Positions 11,524-22,560 of a stretch of DNA of 64,000 nt are shown here, one piece after another. The stretch comes from Mesotaenium endlicherianum (taxonomy: Eukaryota; Streptophyta; Zygnematophyceae; Zygnematales; Mesotaeniaceae). Position 1 is the first letter of the stretch; every line of letters begins with the position of its first letter. A program made the position numbers and the translations under genes. The notes beneath the pieces are model-generated. The model was not told the DNA's origin. It ran no database searches and worked only from the letters and a program-made list of their open reading frames with translations. The stretch spans positions 38,966-102,965 of the forward strand of contig WELA01012059.1 of assembly GCA_009602735.1 (NCBI GenBank), read 5' to 3'.

Positions 11524-14316
11524 CTGGATGCTTTTGTTGGGGAGAAGCAACCTGAAACTGAGACTCTTGCCATTGGGAAAATGGTCTCAGCCCAGCAGAG
11601 AGCACAAGTAGAAAGGTTGCTGAAGAAACATCGCAAGGTGTATGCTTTTACTAAGGAAGAGATTGGTAGAACCACTGTCAGTATGTGTGAGGTCACACTA
11701 ACTACTGATAACCCAGTCAGACTAGGGCCGCATAAGCTCAGTCAGATAGAGTGGGACTGTGCAGAGAAAACTTGCGAAGAGCTGCATAAGCTCCGCATGA
11801 TTACAAAATCTACCTCAATGCATGGGGCTCCCACAGAAGTAGTCGCTAAAAAGGACGAGGTCGGCAATTACACTACCACTCGTATGTATCGAGATTACAG
11901 GCGACTGAATCTCTACACAAAGCCAGACAGCTATATGATGCCTACACCAGAGCGGATCTTTGCGATTGCCACCACCGAGAAGGTGTCTAGCATCATCGAT
12001 CTGCGCCAAGGCTTCAACCAGATCCCCATGAAAACAGGAGATCGAGGTAAGACCGCTTTCTGGGCTCAAAGGGAACTTTGGCAATGGACAGTAATGCCGT
12101 TTGGGCTGAAAAATGCCCCAGCCATATTTCAGAGGACTATGGACAAAGTGCTGGAGGGGCTGGATTTTGCTAAGCCATACATTGACGATGTGGTAGTATT
12201 CAGCAAGTCCATAGAGGAGCACCTCGAGCACTTGGAACAAGTGTTCTAGCGCCTGGAGAAATTCCAGATGAAGCTGCATCCTGGGAAGTGCAGATTCTTT
12301 GAGGCACACGTGCCTTACCTAGGACATGAGATTGGGAACAATGCTATGTCCCCTCAGGCTGTGAAGACTGAGGCCATTTACAAGATACCTGCACTCGCGA
12401 ATGTGTCTAAGGTGAAAGCTCTGTTAGGGCTAAGCGGATACTATCGTAAGTTTGTGAAGGATTATAGCAAAATTTCTAAACCCCTGACGGAACTCCTCAA
12501 AAAGGATGTGCCTTTTGTGTGGACAGAAGCTCAGGAGAAAGCCATGTACGAGCTTAAGGAGCGGCTGGTAACAGCCCCACTCTTGCGAACGCCTGACTAC
12601 TCCAAGCGGTTCAATCTGCACACTGACTGGAGTCGTGTGGGAATTGGCGCAGTGCTCACTCAGGCCGCAAGCCCTAGAGAGGAGTATGTCATTGCCTATG
12701 CCTCACGCTCTAACAATCGAGCGGAGAGCAACTACTCGTCCTACGAAGGAGAGCTGCTGGCAGTGGTTTAGGCTGTCACACACTTCAGAGAGTATCTGTG
12801 GGGAAGACCCTTCACGCTGATCACGCATCACTCACCAATACTATGGCTGATGAAGAATGGAGACCTCACTGGTAAGTTGGCTCGCTGGGCTCTTAAGCTG
12901 CAAGAGTACCAAATGACGGTGGTGCACAGAGCAGGAGTGCTCAACAACGACGCCGATGGACTCAGCAGGAACCCAGACCCATCTTCAGACGACAAAACAG
13001 GAGCTCGAGAGGACGAAGACCCGAGCAGCCCAGCAGAGTTGGTGGCTTGCCTAGCCGAAATGGCTGGAATGGTAGCATCAGGTGAAGCTGAGCCTCTACC
13101 CCTGTTCAGTCCAGAGATCTGGAAAGATCAAGCTACTATGCACTCGCTGAAGATGGGAACTCACTTGGAAGGGCTATCAGTGAAGGAGAAGGACCAGGTA
13201 AGCCATCGAGCTAAAAGGTTTTGCTGGAAACGCAACAACCTCTTCAAAATTAAAGAAACTGGTCAGGAGAAATTAGTGCCAGAACCCATCAGGAGACGAG
13301 CCCTTGTGCAGGAAATGCACAAGAACACTAGACACTACGGTGTCAAGAAGACGTATAGTCTTTTGGAGCTGTCTTACTGGTGGAGGGGCATGAAGCAGCA
13401 GTGTGAAGATGTGATCAAGGCCTGCCAAAGCTGTGATCGCGTCAAGGCTGGTTTTACACAGCAACATCCACACTTGCAACCTTTGCCAATCACGGGCCTA
13501 GGCTACCGCTGGAGCTGCGATCTCGCTGGTAAGCTACCGCTGTCTAAGCGAGGTAACAAGTATATCATGGTCATGATTGAGCATTTCTCTAAGTGGATAG
13601 TGGTCGCGCCTCTGACTGCTAAGGAGAGTCTAGGGACCGCGAAAGCACTCCTCAATGGTGTGATTGTGCGTCATGGAGCTCCAGCAGAAGTGCTAACAGA
13701 CCAAGGGTCTGAGTTTCAAGGATCTTTTCAGAAACTCTTGGATAGATGCTTCATCAATCATCGCACTACGTCTAGAGATCATCCGCAAGCAATTGGTCCG
13801 GCAAAAAGGATGGTACAAACCATTAAGTCTGCTTTGCGCAAGTTTTGCCTTGAGCATGACAAGCGTGATTGGGATCTGGCCCTGCCATGGCTGGTTATGG
13901 CTTACAGATTTAGCAAGCAGGCTGCCTTGGCAAATTACTCGCCTTATCAGATACTGTTTGGCAGAAGTCCAGTAGTGACCAGCAGCATCAAGCAGGAGAT
14001 TGAACAGGTGAAAGACCTGGACAGCCCTGATGAACCGCTAGAGGTGATGGTACGCCGTAAGGCGTTATTTGAGCGCATGATGCCGGCTGCGCTGGACAAT
14101 CTGAAAATTGCGCAGAATAGAGATACGCAGCGTTACGCCAAGACGCGAGACGGGAGCTACCGCTTGCAGATGACGCAGATTCAAGAAGGAGACTTCGTCT
14201 ACCGCAAGCGCCAGACCAAGACCACCATCGACACCAGCTCAGGTGCAGTGATCTTACGCGTGAAACATGCGTTTGACAATGGTGTGTTAGAACTGGAAGG
14301 TTCTCATGGTTAAACC

Positions 14317-14571
14317 ATGAGAGACCACGTGCAGAATTGCTCGCTGTGCCATTTGCCGAATATTAATCCTATGGTTAGGGTTGTGCCCGAGGAATTGGTG
14401 CCAGCCACGCCTTTTGCCAGCTGCAAAGTGCTGGATGATCAGGAAGCAATGGTAACTTGCGATAAGTGTGGTGCCCGTTGGCACACTTTCTGCATTAGCG
14501 AGGAAGAGATTATGGCAGGACGATGGGAATGTCCTGACTGCCTTCCTAAACCCCCTAGCCGCAGGGCTTGA
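14317..14571 (+). CDS. PHD-type zinc finger at the C-terminus of element A pol
   Basis: Cys/His pattern: CSLC near the start, then CDKCGARWHTFC and RWECPDC, ending in a short basic tail. The CDKC, WH-x2-C and W-x-CPDC spacing is that of PHD fingers, which commonly bind histone H3 tails. It lies downstream of integrase, the position held by a chromodomain in chromoviruses, and is in the pol frame: the separating TAA at 14311 is a coding AAA in element B. One of the usual first-pair cysteines is displaced, so the zinc geometry may be atypical. A targeting role for integration is inferred by analogy with chromodomains. Confidence 0.75.
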   Translation: MRDHVQNCSLCHLPNINPMVRVVPEELVPATPFASCKVLDDQEAMVTCDKCGARWHTFCISEEEIMAGRWECPDCLPKPPSRRA

Positions 14572-14612
14572 AAATAATAACTTTCAGCAGAAAAGGCAGG
14601 GACGCCTCAGCT

Positions 14613-14899
14613 GAAAGGGAGGGGTGTAAGAGGAATTAAGGCAAGGCAAGTATTTTTAAAATTTTCTGCTGAGTCTTAGGATAAACAGATGGCAAGAGCT
14701 GGGTGGAGGAGAACATTGCTCTGAGTGTTGGTCATGGTTGCATGGTGCAAGTTCAGGAGCCCAGGGATGGGTCAACCTTGGTAAGGCTTGTCACCGACAC
14801 ACGTGCGAAGGTCGATCAACCATGTTTGCCCACACGTGAGAAGGGCCACCGACATATCAACCAGGTCGTGCCGAGGGACCGACACTGTTAGGCACAACA
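14613..14899 (+). repeat. Element A polypurine tract and short LTR-like tail
   Basis: GAAAGGGAGGGG (14613-14624) is followed by TGTAAG and a 275-bp segment ending in ACA. Element B has the same arrangement (tract to 48090, tail 48091-48434, ending GACA). Both copies finish with CACTGTTAGGC followed by a short divergent end in ACA, which suggests a true LTR end. No partner LTR is visible upstream. The segment holds three ACCGAC cores (14793, 14848, 14878) and two CACGTG boxes (14800, 14833). Confidence 0.55.
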
Positions 14900-15875
14900 G
14901 GTCGGGCTTTGGGACTTCAGAGCAGGTTGTGGATATCATCCACAAGGTTGGAAGGAAAGAAGCGGCCAAGATCTTTGGCAACATGATAGGGCAACATTTT
15001 ATGACCTGGTTGCTGAAGACTATTATGACTTGGCAACAAATAACTTTTGCCAACTAACCTATGTCCAAGCCGCCAACGGAATCAACTGGAATATTTGAAG
15101 TACCTACTTCGGATCAGAGACTTGACCGGAATGTTCGACAACGTTGGGAGCTGACTCCAACTCCAAGGCGCAAAAATGCTGCTGGAGAACCCAGAGGTAC
15201 TCACACTCCGCTCAAAGAAGCCAGGATGGCTAAATTGGTGCACGATGTCATGAGTTGCGGGAACGCATAGACCATAGGCTAGTTGCGCAAACTACACCTC
15301 TGGAAAGGGAAGACACGCCCATGGCAGACGAAGATCACCATGACGAGACTCCGCCATCAAGCAAAGAAGCGGCAGACAGGTCTACATCAATCACATTATG
15401 TGGGCCATGGGTAGAGGACACATAAGTCACGCCGCCTTGGAAGCAGCGGCCGGACTAATTGCGATACCATCACCTAGACGAGAAGATACACCTGAACAAT
15501 AGCAGGCGCCAACACAGGAGGTGACCCCACTGCGAGAAGAAGGTGGACACTCTGGTTACGACACTTATGAGAGTCCAAGAGCGACTGGAAGTGGTCACTA
15601 CTGGGAGGCAAGCTCAAGTAGCTGGGAAGCTAATTAGCGCTACCTATCATCCTCACCAGACCGCAAATGGTGAAATGGTACACCAAGTTGGAGCACTCCA
15701 GAGGACGATGACCCAAGACGGCAAGACTATCAGGCCTATCGTGCTGAGCGCCAGTGCAACATTGGTGAATGGGCCGAAGCAAGTAGCCAAAAGTCTGCAG
15801 ACTCTGGGAGGTTTGGAAAAACCATATGCTTAATACTAATTATTGAGAGTCACAAGAAGTTGAGTGAAGAAGCAA
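14900..15875 (+). pseudogene. Element B, piece 1: methyltransferase motif X and start of linker
   Basis: The reading 14788-15057 contains GRKEAAKIFGNMIGQHFMTW and TIMTWQQITF, aligning with motif X and the following segment of element A (GKIFGNMIRHHSMTW, TIMTWQQMTF). Further on, RQCNIGEWA and RFGKTIC-like segments near 15750-15830 match the element A linker. Many frame breaks. Interrupted at 15875 by element G. Confidence 0.75.
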
Positions 15876-16378
15876 TGTAGTGATTTGAGTTATTATATAT
15901 TAATTTGCATATATTTTAATGTTTTCAAATATATTTGGAGTAGTATTGTGTGGAGTCAAGTGTGAATAGGTACTCTAGTAACTTGGTTCATGTCCTTTGA
16001 ACCTTCCAAGGCATTTTCGAAGTTAGAGGAAAGACCTAGAAGAACTCCATGTGGCAAAAGTCAAATGTGCCATTTTTAGGTCAAAAGGACATGTGTACAT
16101 TATTCTAGAAAGAGGTGGCAAGTTTTGGGATGTGTTGGGTGCCAACACATCAACATACACCTTCCTAGAAATTACTTATGTAGCAAGTATATAAACAAGA
16201 GCTAGAACATAGAAAGACATTCCAGAATCACTCTTGTACTTGCCAAAATCCAGAAATATATTAACTTTCAAGAAGCCATCTCTCTTTCAAGAAGCTACCA
16301 CTTGTGTTCAAAGATCCTTGTCTTGAATAGATAAAGTATTCTGTTTTACTAAGTACTTTATCTATCTGTTTCACTACA
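15876..16378 (+). repeat. Element G 5' LTR
   Basis: Begins TGTAGTGATTTGAG and ends CACTACA. A TATATAAAC-like box lies at about 16188-16196, a plausible promoter, with the transcript start expected shortly after. Pairs with 22053-22555. Confidence 0.93.
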
Positions 16379-16379
16379 G

Positions 16380-16391
16380 TGGTATCGGAGC
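16380..16391 (+). other. Element G primer-binding site
   Basis: TGGTATCGGAGC one base after the LTR end. Plant elements usually have TGGTATCAGAGC, complementary to initiator tRNA-Met; this carries G for A at the eighth position, as do elements C and D here. Confidence 0.85.
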
Positions 16392-16415
16392 TAGGCACTT
16401 TGGTAGCACAAGAAG

Positions 16416-17696
16416 ATGGCCGATCCTCAAGACCAACAGCAAGCTTTCGAAGGAAGCCCTTCCTCTCCAAGACACCCTCCTCCAGCGCCGATGGGAGAGC
16501 CCACTCAAGAAAATCTGCAACAACAAGAAGCACCACAAGGAGGAGCACACCCTCCTCCAGCGTCGATGGGAGAGCCTACTCAAGGAAATCTCCAACAACA
16601 AGAAGCACCACAAGGAGGAGCACCGTCAAATCCCGTGGCAGCCGCTATAGCAAAGTTGACCCCACCACAAGGAGTTCCCGCAAATGAGTGGGCAGCCTTC
16701 CTAATGACCGTCCACAACCAAGTGGGCTTGGCCACCTATGAAGCAACCGTGCAAGCGTCAAGAGAAGCTATGGCTGCCATGGTTGCCCCTATTGCGAGCA
16801 ATGCTCAAAATCCAGCCCCGGCTCAAGCGCCTCCACAAGAGCCAACGAGAGCAAGGAAACTCATCAAGCCCGGCAAACCCGACACTTTCAACCCCGGGAA
16901 AGGTGCCAACCTGAATTTATGGCTCTACCAAGTGGAGACGTACCTCGCATTCCTTGAAGTACCCGAGGAGGACTACGTTCCCTTTGCCGTTACCTTACTT
17001 AGAGGAGCAGCAACATCATGGTGGCGTAACTATCAAGCGGCTATATATCAAGCTATGGCGCACCCCATGCTCGGCCAAGAGCCCCCACCATCATATGCAA
17101 GATGGGCAGATTTTCGTGAGGCCCTCAAGAAGCAATTCATGCCCATCAATGCGGAGAAGATTGCCCGAGGAAAGCTCCACCATCTCAAGCAAACGACGTC
17201 CGTTCAAGAGTATACATCCAGATTTCACGCCCTCACTCTTGAGATCCCCAACATGTCTCTCGAGGAGAAGATTGACCGCTACATCTTTGGCCTCAAACCC
17301 AAGGTGGCAAAGGAAGTGGAGTTACGCGACTTGACGGACTTCTCAAAGATCATTGAAGTGGCCCAAAAGGTGGATACCTTGGATTTCAAGCACTCCGTGC
17401 CTTCATCTTCACGGGTACCGACGACGCGGGTGTACGCAGCCCCTTCCACATCCGAATCTGGACCCACACCCATGGAAATCGGAGTTATTAAAAGGGACCC
17501 CGCGGCTGCCCGGAAGAGTGGAAGACCCTCCAATGACACTTATGATGCAAGAAACCAGCAAGGAGTGAAAGCAAGACTCTCCCCGGCTGAAAAAGAAGCT
17601 CTCATGACGGCTGGACTATGCTTTTATTGCAAGGAAAAGGGCCATCGTGCACTTTCATGCCCCAAAAAGTTGTCAAAAAACGGACAGCGCCGGTAG
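16416..17696 (+). CDS. Element G gag polyprotein
   Basis: 426 codons from ATG 16416, the first good ATG after the primer site. The first 75 or so residues include a duplicated proline/glutamine-rich stretch ([20 protein letters not shown]-like, then a second copy). A capsid (Retrotrans_gag-type) domain lies at roughly residues 140-310 ([64 protein letters not shown]). One CCHC zinc knuckle, [14 protein letters not shown], lies near residue 408 and binds genomic RNA. It assembles the particle. Pol follows in the -1 frame, with the slip site 13 bases before the gag stop. Confidence 0.93.
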   Translation: MADPQDQQQAFEGSPSSPRHPPPAPMGEPTQENLQQQEAPQGGAHPPPASMGEPTQGNLQQQEAPQGGAPSNPVAAAIAKLTPPQGVPANEWAAFLMTVHNQVGLATYEATVQASREAMAAMVAPIASNAQNPAPAQAPPQEPTRARKLIKPGKPDTFNPGKGANLNLWLYQVETYLAFLEVPEEDYVPFAVTLLRGAATSWWRNYQAAIYQAMAHPMLGQEPPPSYARWADFREALKKQFMPINAEKIARGKLHHLKQTTSVQEYTSRFHALTLEIPNMSLEEKIDRYIFGLKPKVAKEVELRDLTDFSKIIEVAQKVDTLDFKHSVPSSSRVPTTRVYAAPSTSESGPTPMEIGVIKRDPAAARKSGRPSNDTYDARNQQGVKARLSPAEKEALMTAGLCFYCKEKGHRALSCPKKLSKNGQRR

Positions 17697-20600
17697 GCCA
17701 GGAGCCTACCACCCCAAGACCCACTTCACGAGAAGGCAACACGCCAAGTGAGGTGGAGACCCCCGTTGAAGACGACGTTCCAGCCCCAATGAGTTTGAGA
17801 GGTTACCTTGGAGGAGAGAAGGTCCACATCTTGGTGGATAGCGGAGCTCAAGGCAACTTCATTGCTGCAGATTTTGCCACCAAGCACGGTATTACTATGC
17901 GAACTCTTGACCACGACGAGGAGATTATGATGCCCGATGGATTCTCCTATACTACCCCTTCCAAGAAGACGTACCCCTTGGCACTCTCTATCAAGTCCTT
18001 CAAGGATAGAGTAGTGTTCTCCCCCATGCAATTGGGCAAGTACGACGTCATCCTAGGGACGCCTTGGTTGACCAAGCACAACCCCCAAGTTGATTGGAGG
18101 ACCGGTACTATCAAGATCAAGAATGACATCACTTCAAGAATCTGTATTTTGCGCGCAATCCAGAATATCCAGACCCAAGACATCCAGAAGCCGGCACACG
18201 AGATACTATTGTCCGCCCTCCAACTCAAGAGACTTGTGAGGAAGGGACACGAGCTTCTTTTGGCCTTGATCACGCCAAAAGACATCAAGAAAGACATCGA
18301 GAGTCAAGAAGGCAGCCCCGTTCCCAAGGAGATACAAGAAGTCTTAGAGGACTACAAAGAAGTGTTCTCCCCGGAATTGCCCAAGGGCCTACCCCCCAAA
18401 AGATTCGTAGACCACAAGATAGAGTTGGAGCCCGGAAGCAAGCCCATCTCTCGGCCTACGTTCAAAATGTCATACACGGAGCTAGACGAAGTCAAGAAGC
18501 AAATCAAGGAGCTACTGGAGCATGGCTTCATTCGACCTAGCAAGTCGCCATTTGGAGCCCCGGTGCTATTTGTCAAGAAGAAAGATGGTACCTTGAGGAT
18601 GTGTGTGGACTATCGCGCCCTCAACAAGATCACCATCAAGAATCGATACCCGCTGCCGCGCATGGATGAGCTCATGGACCGGCTGGTTGGAGCCAAGTAC
18701 TTCACGAAGATTGACTTACGGAGCGGCTACCACCAGATTCGCATCGCAGAACCGGACATAGAGAAGACGGCATTCAGGACAAGATATGGACATTTTGAGT
18801 TCATGGTCCTGCCATTTGGACTCACCAACGCGCCAGCAACTTTCATGACTATGATGAACACCATATTTCAGCCCATGTTGGACAGATTTGTGGTGGTATT
18901 CATCGATGACATCCTTATCTACAGCAAGACCCTTGAAGAGCATGCGAGACACTTGAAAGAAGTCCTTGAAGTATTGAAGCAAAACAAGCTGTTTGCGAAG
19001 GAGTCAAAATGCGAGTTTGCCAAACAAGAAGTGGAGTTCCTAGGTCTCCACGTGACTGCTGATGGCATCAAGATAGACCCCAAGAAGACCACGGTGGTGG
19101 AGGAATGGCCAACCCCCACGACCAAGAAAGAACTCCAGTCATTCTTGGGATTTGCCAATTGGTACAGAAAATTCATCCAAGGCTTCTCGCACATAGCAGC
19201 CCCCCTGACAGATCTACTCAAGAAGGACAGGCTATATACATGGACCGAGAAAGAGGAAGAGGCATTTCAAGAGTTAAAGCGAAGATTGACCACATCCCCG
19301 GTGCTCACACTCCCAAGTCCAAACCCAGATTGGCCCTTCCACGTCATCACCGATGCATCTTCCTATGCAATAGGAGCAATCCTGCTTCAAGACCAAGGCA
19401 AGGGACTGCAGCCCATCGCCTACGAGTCAAGGAAGCTAAATCCAGCCGAGCAAAATTATACAACCACGGAGCGAGAGGCATTGGCGATTGTACATGCCTT
19501 GAAGGTTTGGCGCTGCTACGTTGAAGGACGCAAAGTACTGGTCACCACGGACCACGAGGCGTTAAAGCACCTCCAAACGCAGCCGTATCTCTCAAGGAGA
19601 CAAGCAAGATGGAGCGGATACTTGCAACAATACAACATCACGATTCAGTACCAGCCCGGCAAGACAAACCCGGCTGACCCCCTCTCAAGACTGCAATTAA
19701 ATGCAGTGATGGTATCCCTGAAGACAGATCTGGAAGCTCGATTTTCAGCCGCCTATGAAAGAGACCCTTACTACAAGAACGGAGAAGCAGCCTTGGACCC
19801 ATGCAAGAAGCAAGAAGGCAATTATTGGGTGAGGCAAGATACGGGCCAGAGATGTGTTCCTAATGACTTAGACCTCCGGCTCTTGCTTCTACGAGAAGCA
19901 CACGACAACCCTCTTGGAGGACACTTTGGAATCCTAAGGACCACGGGCGTTCTAGCTAGGACTTATTGTTGGCCAGGCATGTCTAAGCAAGTCAAGGAGT
20001 ACTGCAGGAGCTGTGACACATGCCAAAGAATCAAGCCATCATCGCAAAAGGCGGGAGGACTCCTCCAACCACTACCAATCCCCGAAAGACAATGGACGGA
20101 CATCTCAATGGACCTTATCGTGGACTTGCCCGTGACACCTCGAGGCCATAATGCAATACTCACGGCGGTGGACAGACTTACCAAGATGGCTCATTTTATT
20201 CCCACGACGACTAAGGCTACAGCACCACAACTTGCAAGACTCATCTTTGACAACATCTTCCGACTCCATGGACTACCATCAAGAATTGTGTCAGATAGAG
20301 ATCCAAGATTCACAAGCCATTTCTGGAAAAATCTCTTCAAGAACTTGGGTACATCGCTGGATATGTCTACTGCCTACCACCCACAATCAGATGGGCAAAC
20401 CGAGCGTATGAATCGTACCCTAAAGACCTCTCTAAAGGCCTACGTGTCTACCCTCGAGCAAGACTGGGACATGTACTTGACCCCCCTCGAGTTTGCCTAC
20501 AACAACACTTTGCAGGCCTCTACCCAAGAGTCCCCATTCTTCCTCAACTATGGCTTCCATCCGACCACGCCACTGAGCTTCACGACTGGCCTTGATGAAG

Positions 20601-21283
20601 TACCTGCAGCCACAGATCTTATGGAGACATTAGAAGCAGCCCTTATAGCAGCAAAGAAAGCTCTACAACACGCGCAAGATGCTCAAGCAAGAGTGGCAAA
20701 CAGATCCAGAAGAGAAATAACGTACACAGCGGGTGACAACGTGTTACTATCATCCAAGAATATTTCCCTGAACAACAGGCCTGCCGGCAGCAAGTTCTCT
20801 CCCAAGTATTTGGGACCCTTCAAGATTATCCAGCAAGTCAACCCCGTTGCTTTCAAGCTAGAACTTCCCCAGACTATGCACATCGACCCCGTATTCCACG
20901 CTTCCCTCTTCAAGCCATATGTGCAACCCGACAACAAGTTCCCAGGACGTGTGACAACCCCACCAGCCCCAACAATAGTGGATGATCATTTGGAGTACGA
21001 AGTGGAAGACATAGTGGCTATGAGAAATTTCAGGAGACAGCAGCAATACTTGATCAAGTGGAAAGGATATCCAGATTCGGAGAATAGTTGGGTGGCGGCG
21101 CACTACCTTGACAAAGTTCAGAGAAAGTTGAAGCGCTTCCATGCCGCCAACCCCCATCTTGGACCAGCCCCAAGTCTCTCTACTAGAAGCCCGAAGACTT
21201 CAGGGAGGCAGCCTGCCACCATCAAGAAGCAGCAGAAGACCCCTTGGAGGCAGCCTGCAAGAACAAGAAAGAGGAAAAATTGA
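17618..21283 (+). CDS. Element G pol polyprotein with chromodomain
   Basis: 1,221 codons without interruption, probably made as a gag-pol fusion by -1 frameshifting, so the first codons before 17681 need not be used. Domains in order: aspartic protease ([13 protein letters not shown], about residue 70); RT with [14 protein letters not shown] and [10 protein letters not shown]; RNase H with [13 protein letters not shown] and [13 protein letters not shown]; integrase zinc module with H-H-C-C ending [11 protein letters not shown]; integrase core with D in [10 protein letters not shown] in VSDRDPRF and E in [12 protein letters not shown]; and a C-terminal chromodomain ([27 protein letters not shown]). 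The chromodomain marks a chromovirus and would direct integration to modified chromatin. All catalytic residues I checked are present. Confidence 0.95.
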   Translation: MLLLQGKGPSCTFMPQKVVKKRTAPVGQEPTTPRPTSREGNTPSEVETPVEDDVPAPMSLRGYLGGEKVHILVDSGAQGNFIAADFATKHGITMRTLDHDEEIMMPDGFSYTTPSKKTYPLALSIKSFKDRVVFSPMQLGKYDVILGTPWLTKHNPQVDWRTGTIKIKNDITSRICILRAIQNIQTQDIQKPAHEILLSALQLKRLVRKGHELLLALITPKDIKKDIESQEGSPVPKEIQEVLEDYKEVFSPELPKGLPPKRFVDHKIELEPGSKPISRPTFKMSYTELDEVKKQIKELLEHGFIRPSKSPFGAPVLFVKKKDGTLRMCVDYRALNKITIKNRYPLPRMDELMDRLVGAKYFTKIDLRSGYHQIRIAEPDIEKTAFRTRYGHFEFMVLPFGLTNAPATFMTMMNTIFQPMLDRFVVVFIDDILIYSKTLEEHARHLKEVLEVLKQNKLFAKESKCEFAKQEVEFLGLHVTADGIKIDPKKTTVVEEWPTPTTKKELQSFLGFANWYRKFIQGFSHIAAPLTDLLKKDRLYTWTEKEEEAFQELKRRLTTSPVLTLPSPNPDWPFHVITDASSYAIGAILLQDQGKGLQPIAYESRKLNPAEQNYTTTEREALAIVHALKVWRCYVEGRKVLVTTDHEALKHLQTQPYLSRRQARWSGYLQQYNITIQYQPGKTNPADPLSRLQLNAVMVSLKTDLEARFSAAYERDPYYKNGEAALDPCKKQEGNYWVRQDTGQRCVPNDLDLRLLLLREAHDNPLGGHFGILRTTGVLARTYCWPGMSKQVKEYCRSCDTCQRIKPSSQKAGGLLQPLPIPERQWTDISMDLIVDLPVTPRGHNAILTAVDRLTKMAHFIPTTTKATAPQLARLIFDNIFRLHGLPSRIVSDRDPRFTSHFWKNLFKNLGTSLDMSTAYHPQSDGQTERMNRTLKTSLKAYVSTLEQDWDMYLTPLEFAYNNTLQASTQESPFFLNYGFHPTTPLSFTTGLDEVPAATDLMETLEAALIAAKKALQHAQDAQARVANRSRREITYTAGDNVLLSSKNISLNNRPAGSKFSPKYLGPFKIIQQVNPVAFKLELPQTMHIDPVFHASLFKPYVQPDNKFPGRVTTPPAPTIVDDHLEYEVEDIVAMRNFRRQQQYLIKWKGYPDSENSWVAAHYLDKVQRKLKRFHAANPHLGPAPSLSTRSPKTSGRQPATIKKQQKTPWRQPARTRKRKN
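17675..17681 (+). promoter_or_regulatory. Canonical -1 ribosomal frameshift site A-AAA-AAC
   Basis: The heptamer AAAAAAC falls in the X-XXY-YYZ register of the gag frame (third base of TCA, then AAA AAC). After a -1 slip the next codons read CGG ACA GCG, which is the pol frame (RTAPVGQEP). The gag stop TAG follows at 17694-17696. This would yield the gag-pol fusion. I did not establish a downstream pseudoknot. Confidence 0.8.
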
Positions 21284-22052
21284 CATTAGACACTCTTCTC
21301 TTCTCGCAGTTTCTGGACAGAAAACTAAAACTGCTACTGGTAATAGGTCTCTGCATAATAAATTCTGAAAATTTACCTGGCTGTAGTCCATGAGTAGCCG
21401 GTCATTTAGAGTCCAAGTTTGCTCAATTTGGAGCACTGGTGAGAGAGATATGATGCTCTAAGTAGAAGGGGGTCAGGCTGCTGGCATTGTTAGGGCAGAA
21501 TATGCCTTCTGACATTGTGCCCTCCCCTGAACTTGGAATGCTCTGAAACTCAAGACTCTGGTAGAACATCTTACAGCGCCCAGTTTGAGACTTAGTTTGC
21601 AGAATTTGGAGAAGTATAGAAGGACTTATGATTTTCAGAAGTTTCTGCACAGATTTGGAGGAGTGCCTACTCTCTCAGCTCTCAAAGACACTCCAGAAAT
21701 GAGAATGCTCTCAAATTTGGTGACCCGGTAGAGTTCTCCGACGCGGTCCGTCTGGCACTCAAATTTTCAGATTTGGAGCAGTTCTGTGGCCGCTATGAAT
21801 TTTTGAGTTTGTGGCAGATTCTGGGCCAACTTGTACAATTTCCTTCATCATTAAGGAGTAGGCTAGCCAATAAGGTCACACCACCTACAACCTTGCCTAG
21901 TCTACCTTACATGTGTCGCACCTGACTTGGCGCCTTTGACTAGTCCTCTTCACATGTGTGGCATCTGACTTGAAACTTTTGACTAGTTTGCTCCACATGT
22001 GTAAAACCTGACTTGACGCGCCGAGACGTCGCTTTTTCTATCGGGGGGGTGA
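21284..22052 (+). other. Element G 3' untranslated spacer and polypurine tract
   Basis: About 770 bases between pol and the 3' LTR with no coding frame. It holds a loosely repeated word around CAGATTTGGAG / AATTTGGAG (near 21420, 21600, 21650, 21710, 21770). The likely polypurine tract is CGGGGGGGTGA at 22042-22052, directly before the LTR. Confidence 0.6.
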
Positions 22053-22555
22053 TGTAGTGATTTGAGTTATTATATATTAGTTCGCATATATTTTAATGTT
22101 TTCAAATATATTTGGAGTAGTATTGTGTGGAGTCAAGTGTGAATAGGTACTCTAGTAACTTGGTTCATGTCCTTTGAACCTTCCAAGGCATTTTCGAAGT
22201 TAGAGGAAAGACCTAGAAGAACTCCATGTGGCAAAAGTCAGATGTGCCATTTTTAGGTCAAAAGGACATGTGTACATTATTCTAGAAAGAGGTGGCAAGT
22301 TTTGGGATGTGTTGGGTGCCAACACATCAACATACACTTTCCTAGAACTTACTTATGTAGCAAGTATATAAACAAGAGCTAGAACATAGAAAGACATTCC
22401 AGAATCACTCTTGTACCTGCCAAAATCCAGGTATATATTAACTTTCAAGAAGCCATCCCTCTTTCAAGAAGCTACCACTTGTGTTCAAAGATCCTTGTCT
22501 TGAATAGATAAAGTATTCTGTTTTACTAAGTACTTTATCTATCTGTTTCACTACA
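22053..22555 (+). repeat. Element G 3' LTR
   Basis: Pairs with 15876-16378; starts TGTAGTG and ends CTACA. It is followed by the target duplication AGCAA, then element B sequence resumes. Confidence 0.93.
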
Positions 22556-22560
22556 AGCAA

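Larger units (their letters stand above)
11224..14571 (+). pseudogene. Element A pol: linker, RT, RNase H, integrase, PHD finger in one frame
   Basis: One frame carries four stops: TAG 11515-11517, TAG 12247-12249, TAG 12769-12771 and TAA 14311-14313. RT (11518 to about 12350) has the catalytic YIDDVVVF and the MPFGLKNAPAIF motif. RNase H follows, with HTDWSRVGIGAVL and NRAESNYSSYEGELLAV. Integrase (about 13290-14310) has the zinc-binding HX-H-C-C segment ending KACQSCDRVKAG, the first Asp in SCDLAG, the second in LTDQGSEF, then HPQAIGPAKRM, where Lys replaces the expected catalytic Glu. A PHD finger ends the protein. Element B reads CAG, TGG and AAA at the last three stop positions, so those are decay, but it shares the first TAG. 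Confidence 0.88.
5739..14899 (+). mobile_element. Element A: Ty3/gypsy retrotransposon with DNA methyltransferase and PHD finger (decayed)
   Basis: Order on the plus strand: gag with two CCHC knuckles, aspartic protease, C5 DNA methyltransferase, long proline/glutamate-rich linker, UAG, reverse transcriptase, RNase H, integrase, PHD finger, polypurine tract, LTR-like tail. The order PR-RT-RH-IN places it in Ty3/gypsy (Metaviridae-type). Frameshifts and nonsense codons break the coding region, so this copy is dead. Zinc knuckles, protease, and everything from 11224 to 14571 sit in one frame, whereas the methyltransferase lies in another. The 5' LTR was not found, so the left boundary is only the first credible gag codon. 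A second family member (element B) follows directly. Confidence 0.85.
15876..22555 (+). mobile_element. Element G: near-intact Ty3/gypsy chromovirus
   Basis: 6,680-bp LTR retrotransposon with 503-bp LTRs (15876-16378 and 22053-22555) that start TGTAGTG and end CTACA, flanked by the 5-bp duplication AGCAA (15871-15875, 22556-22560). I count roughly nine differences between the LTRs, so the insertion is comparatively recent. Gag and pol are both open, and a primer site, polypurine tract and -1 slip site are present. It could be autonomous. It sits inside the linker-coding part of element B. Confidence 0.95.
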
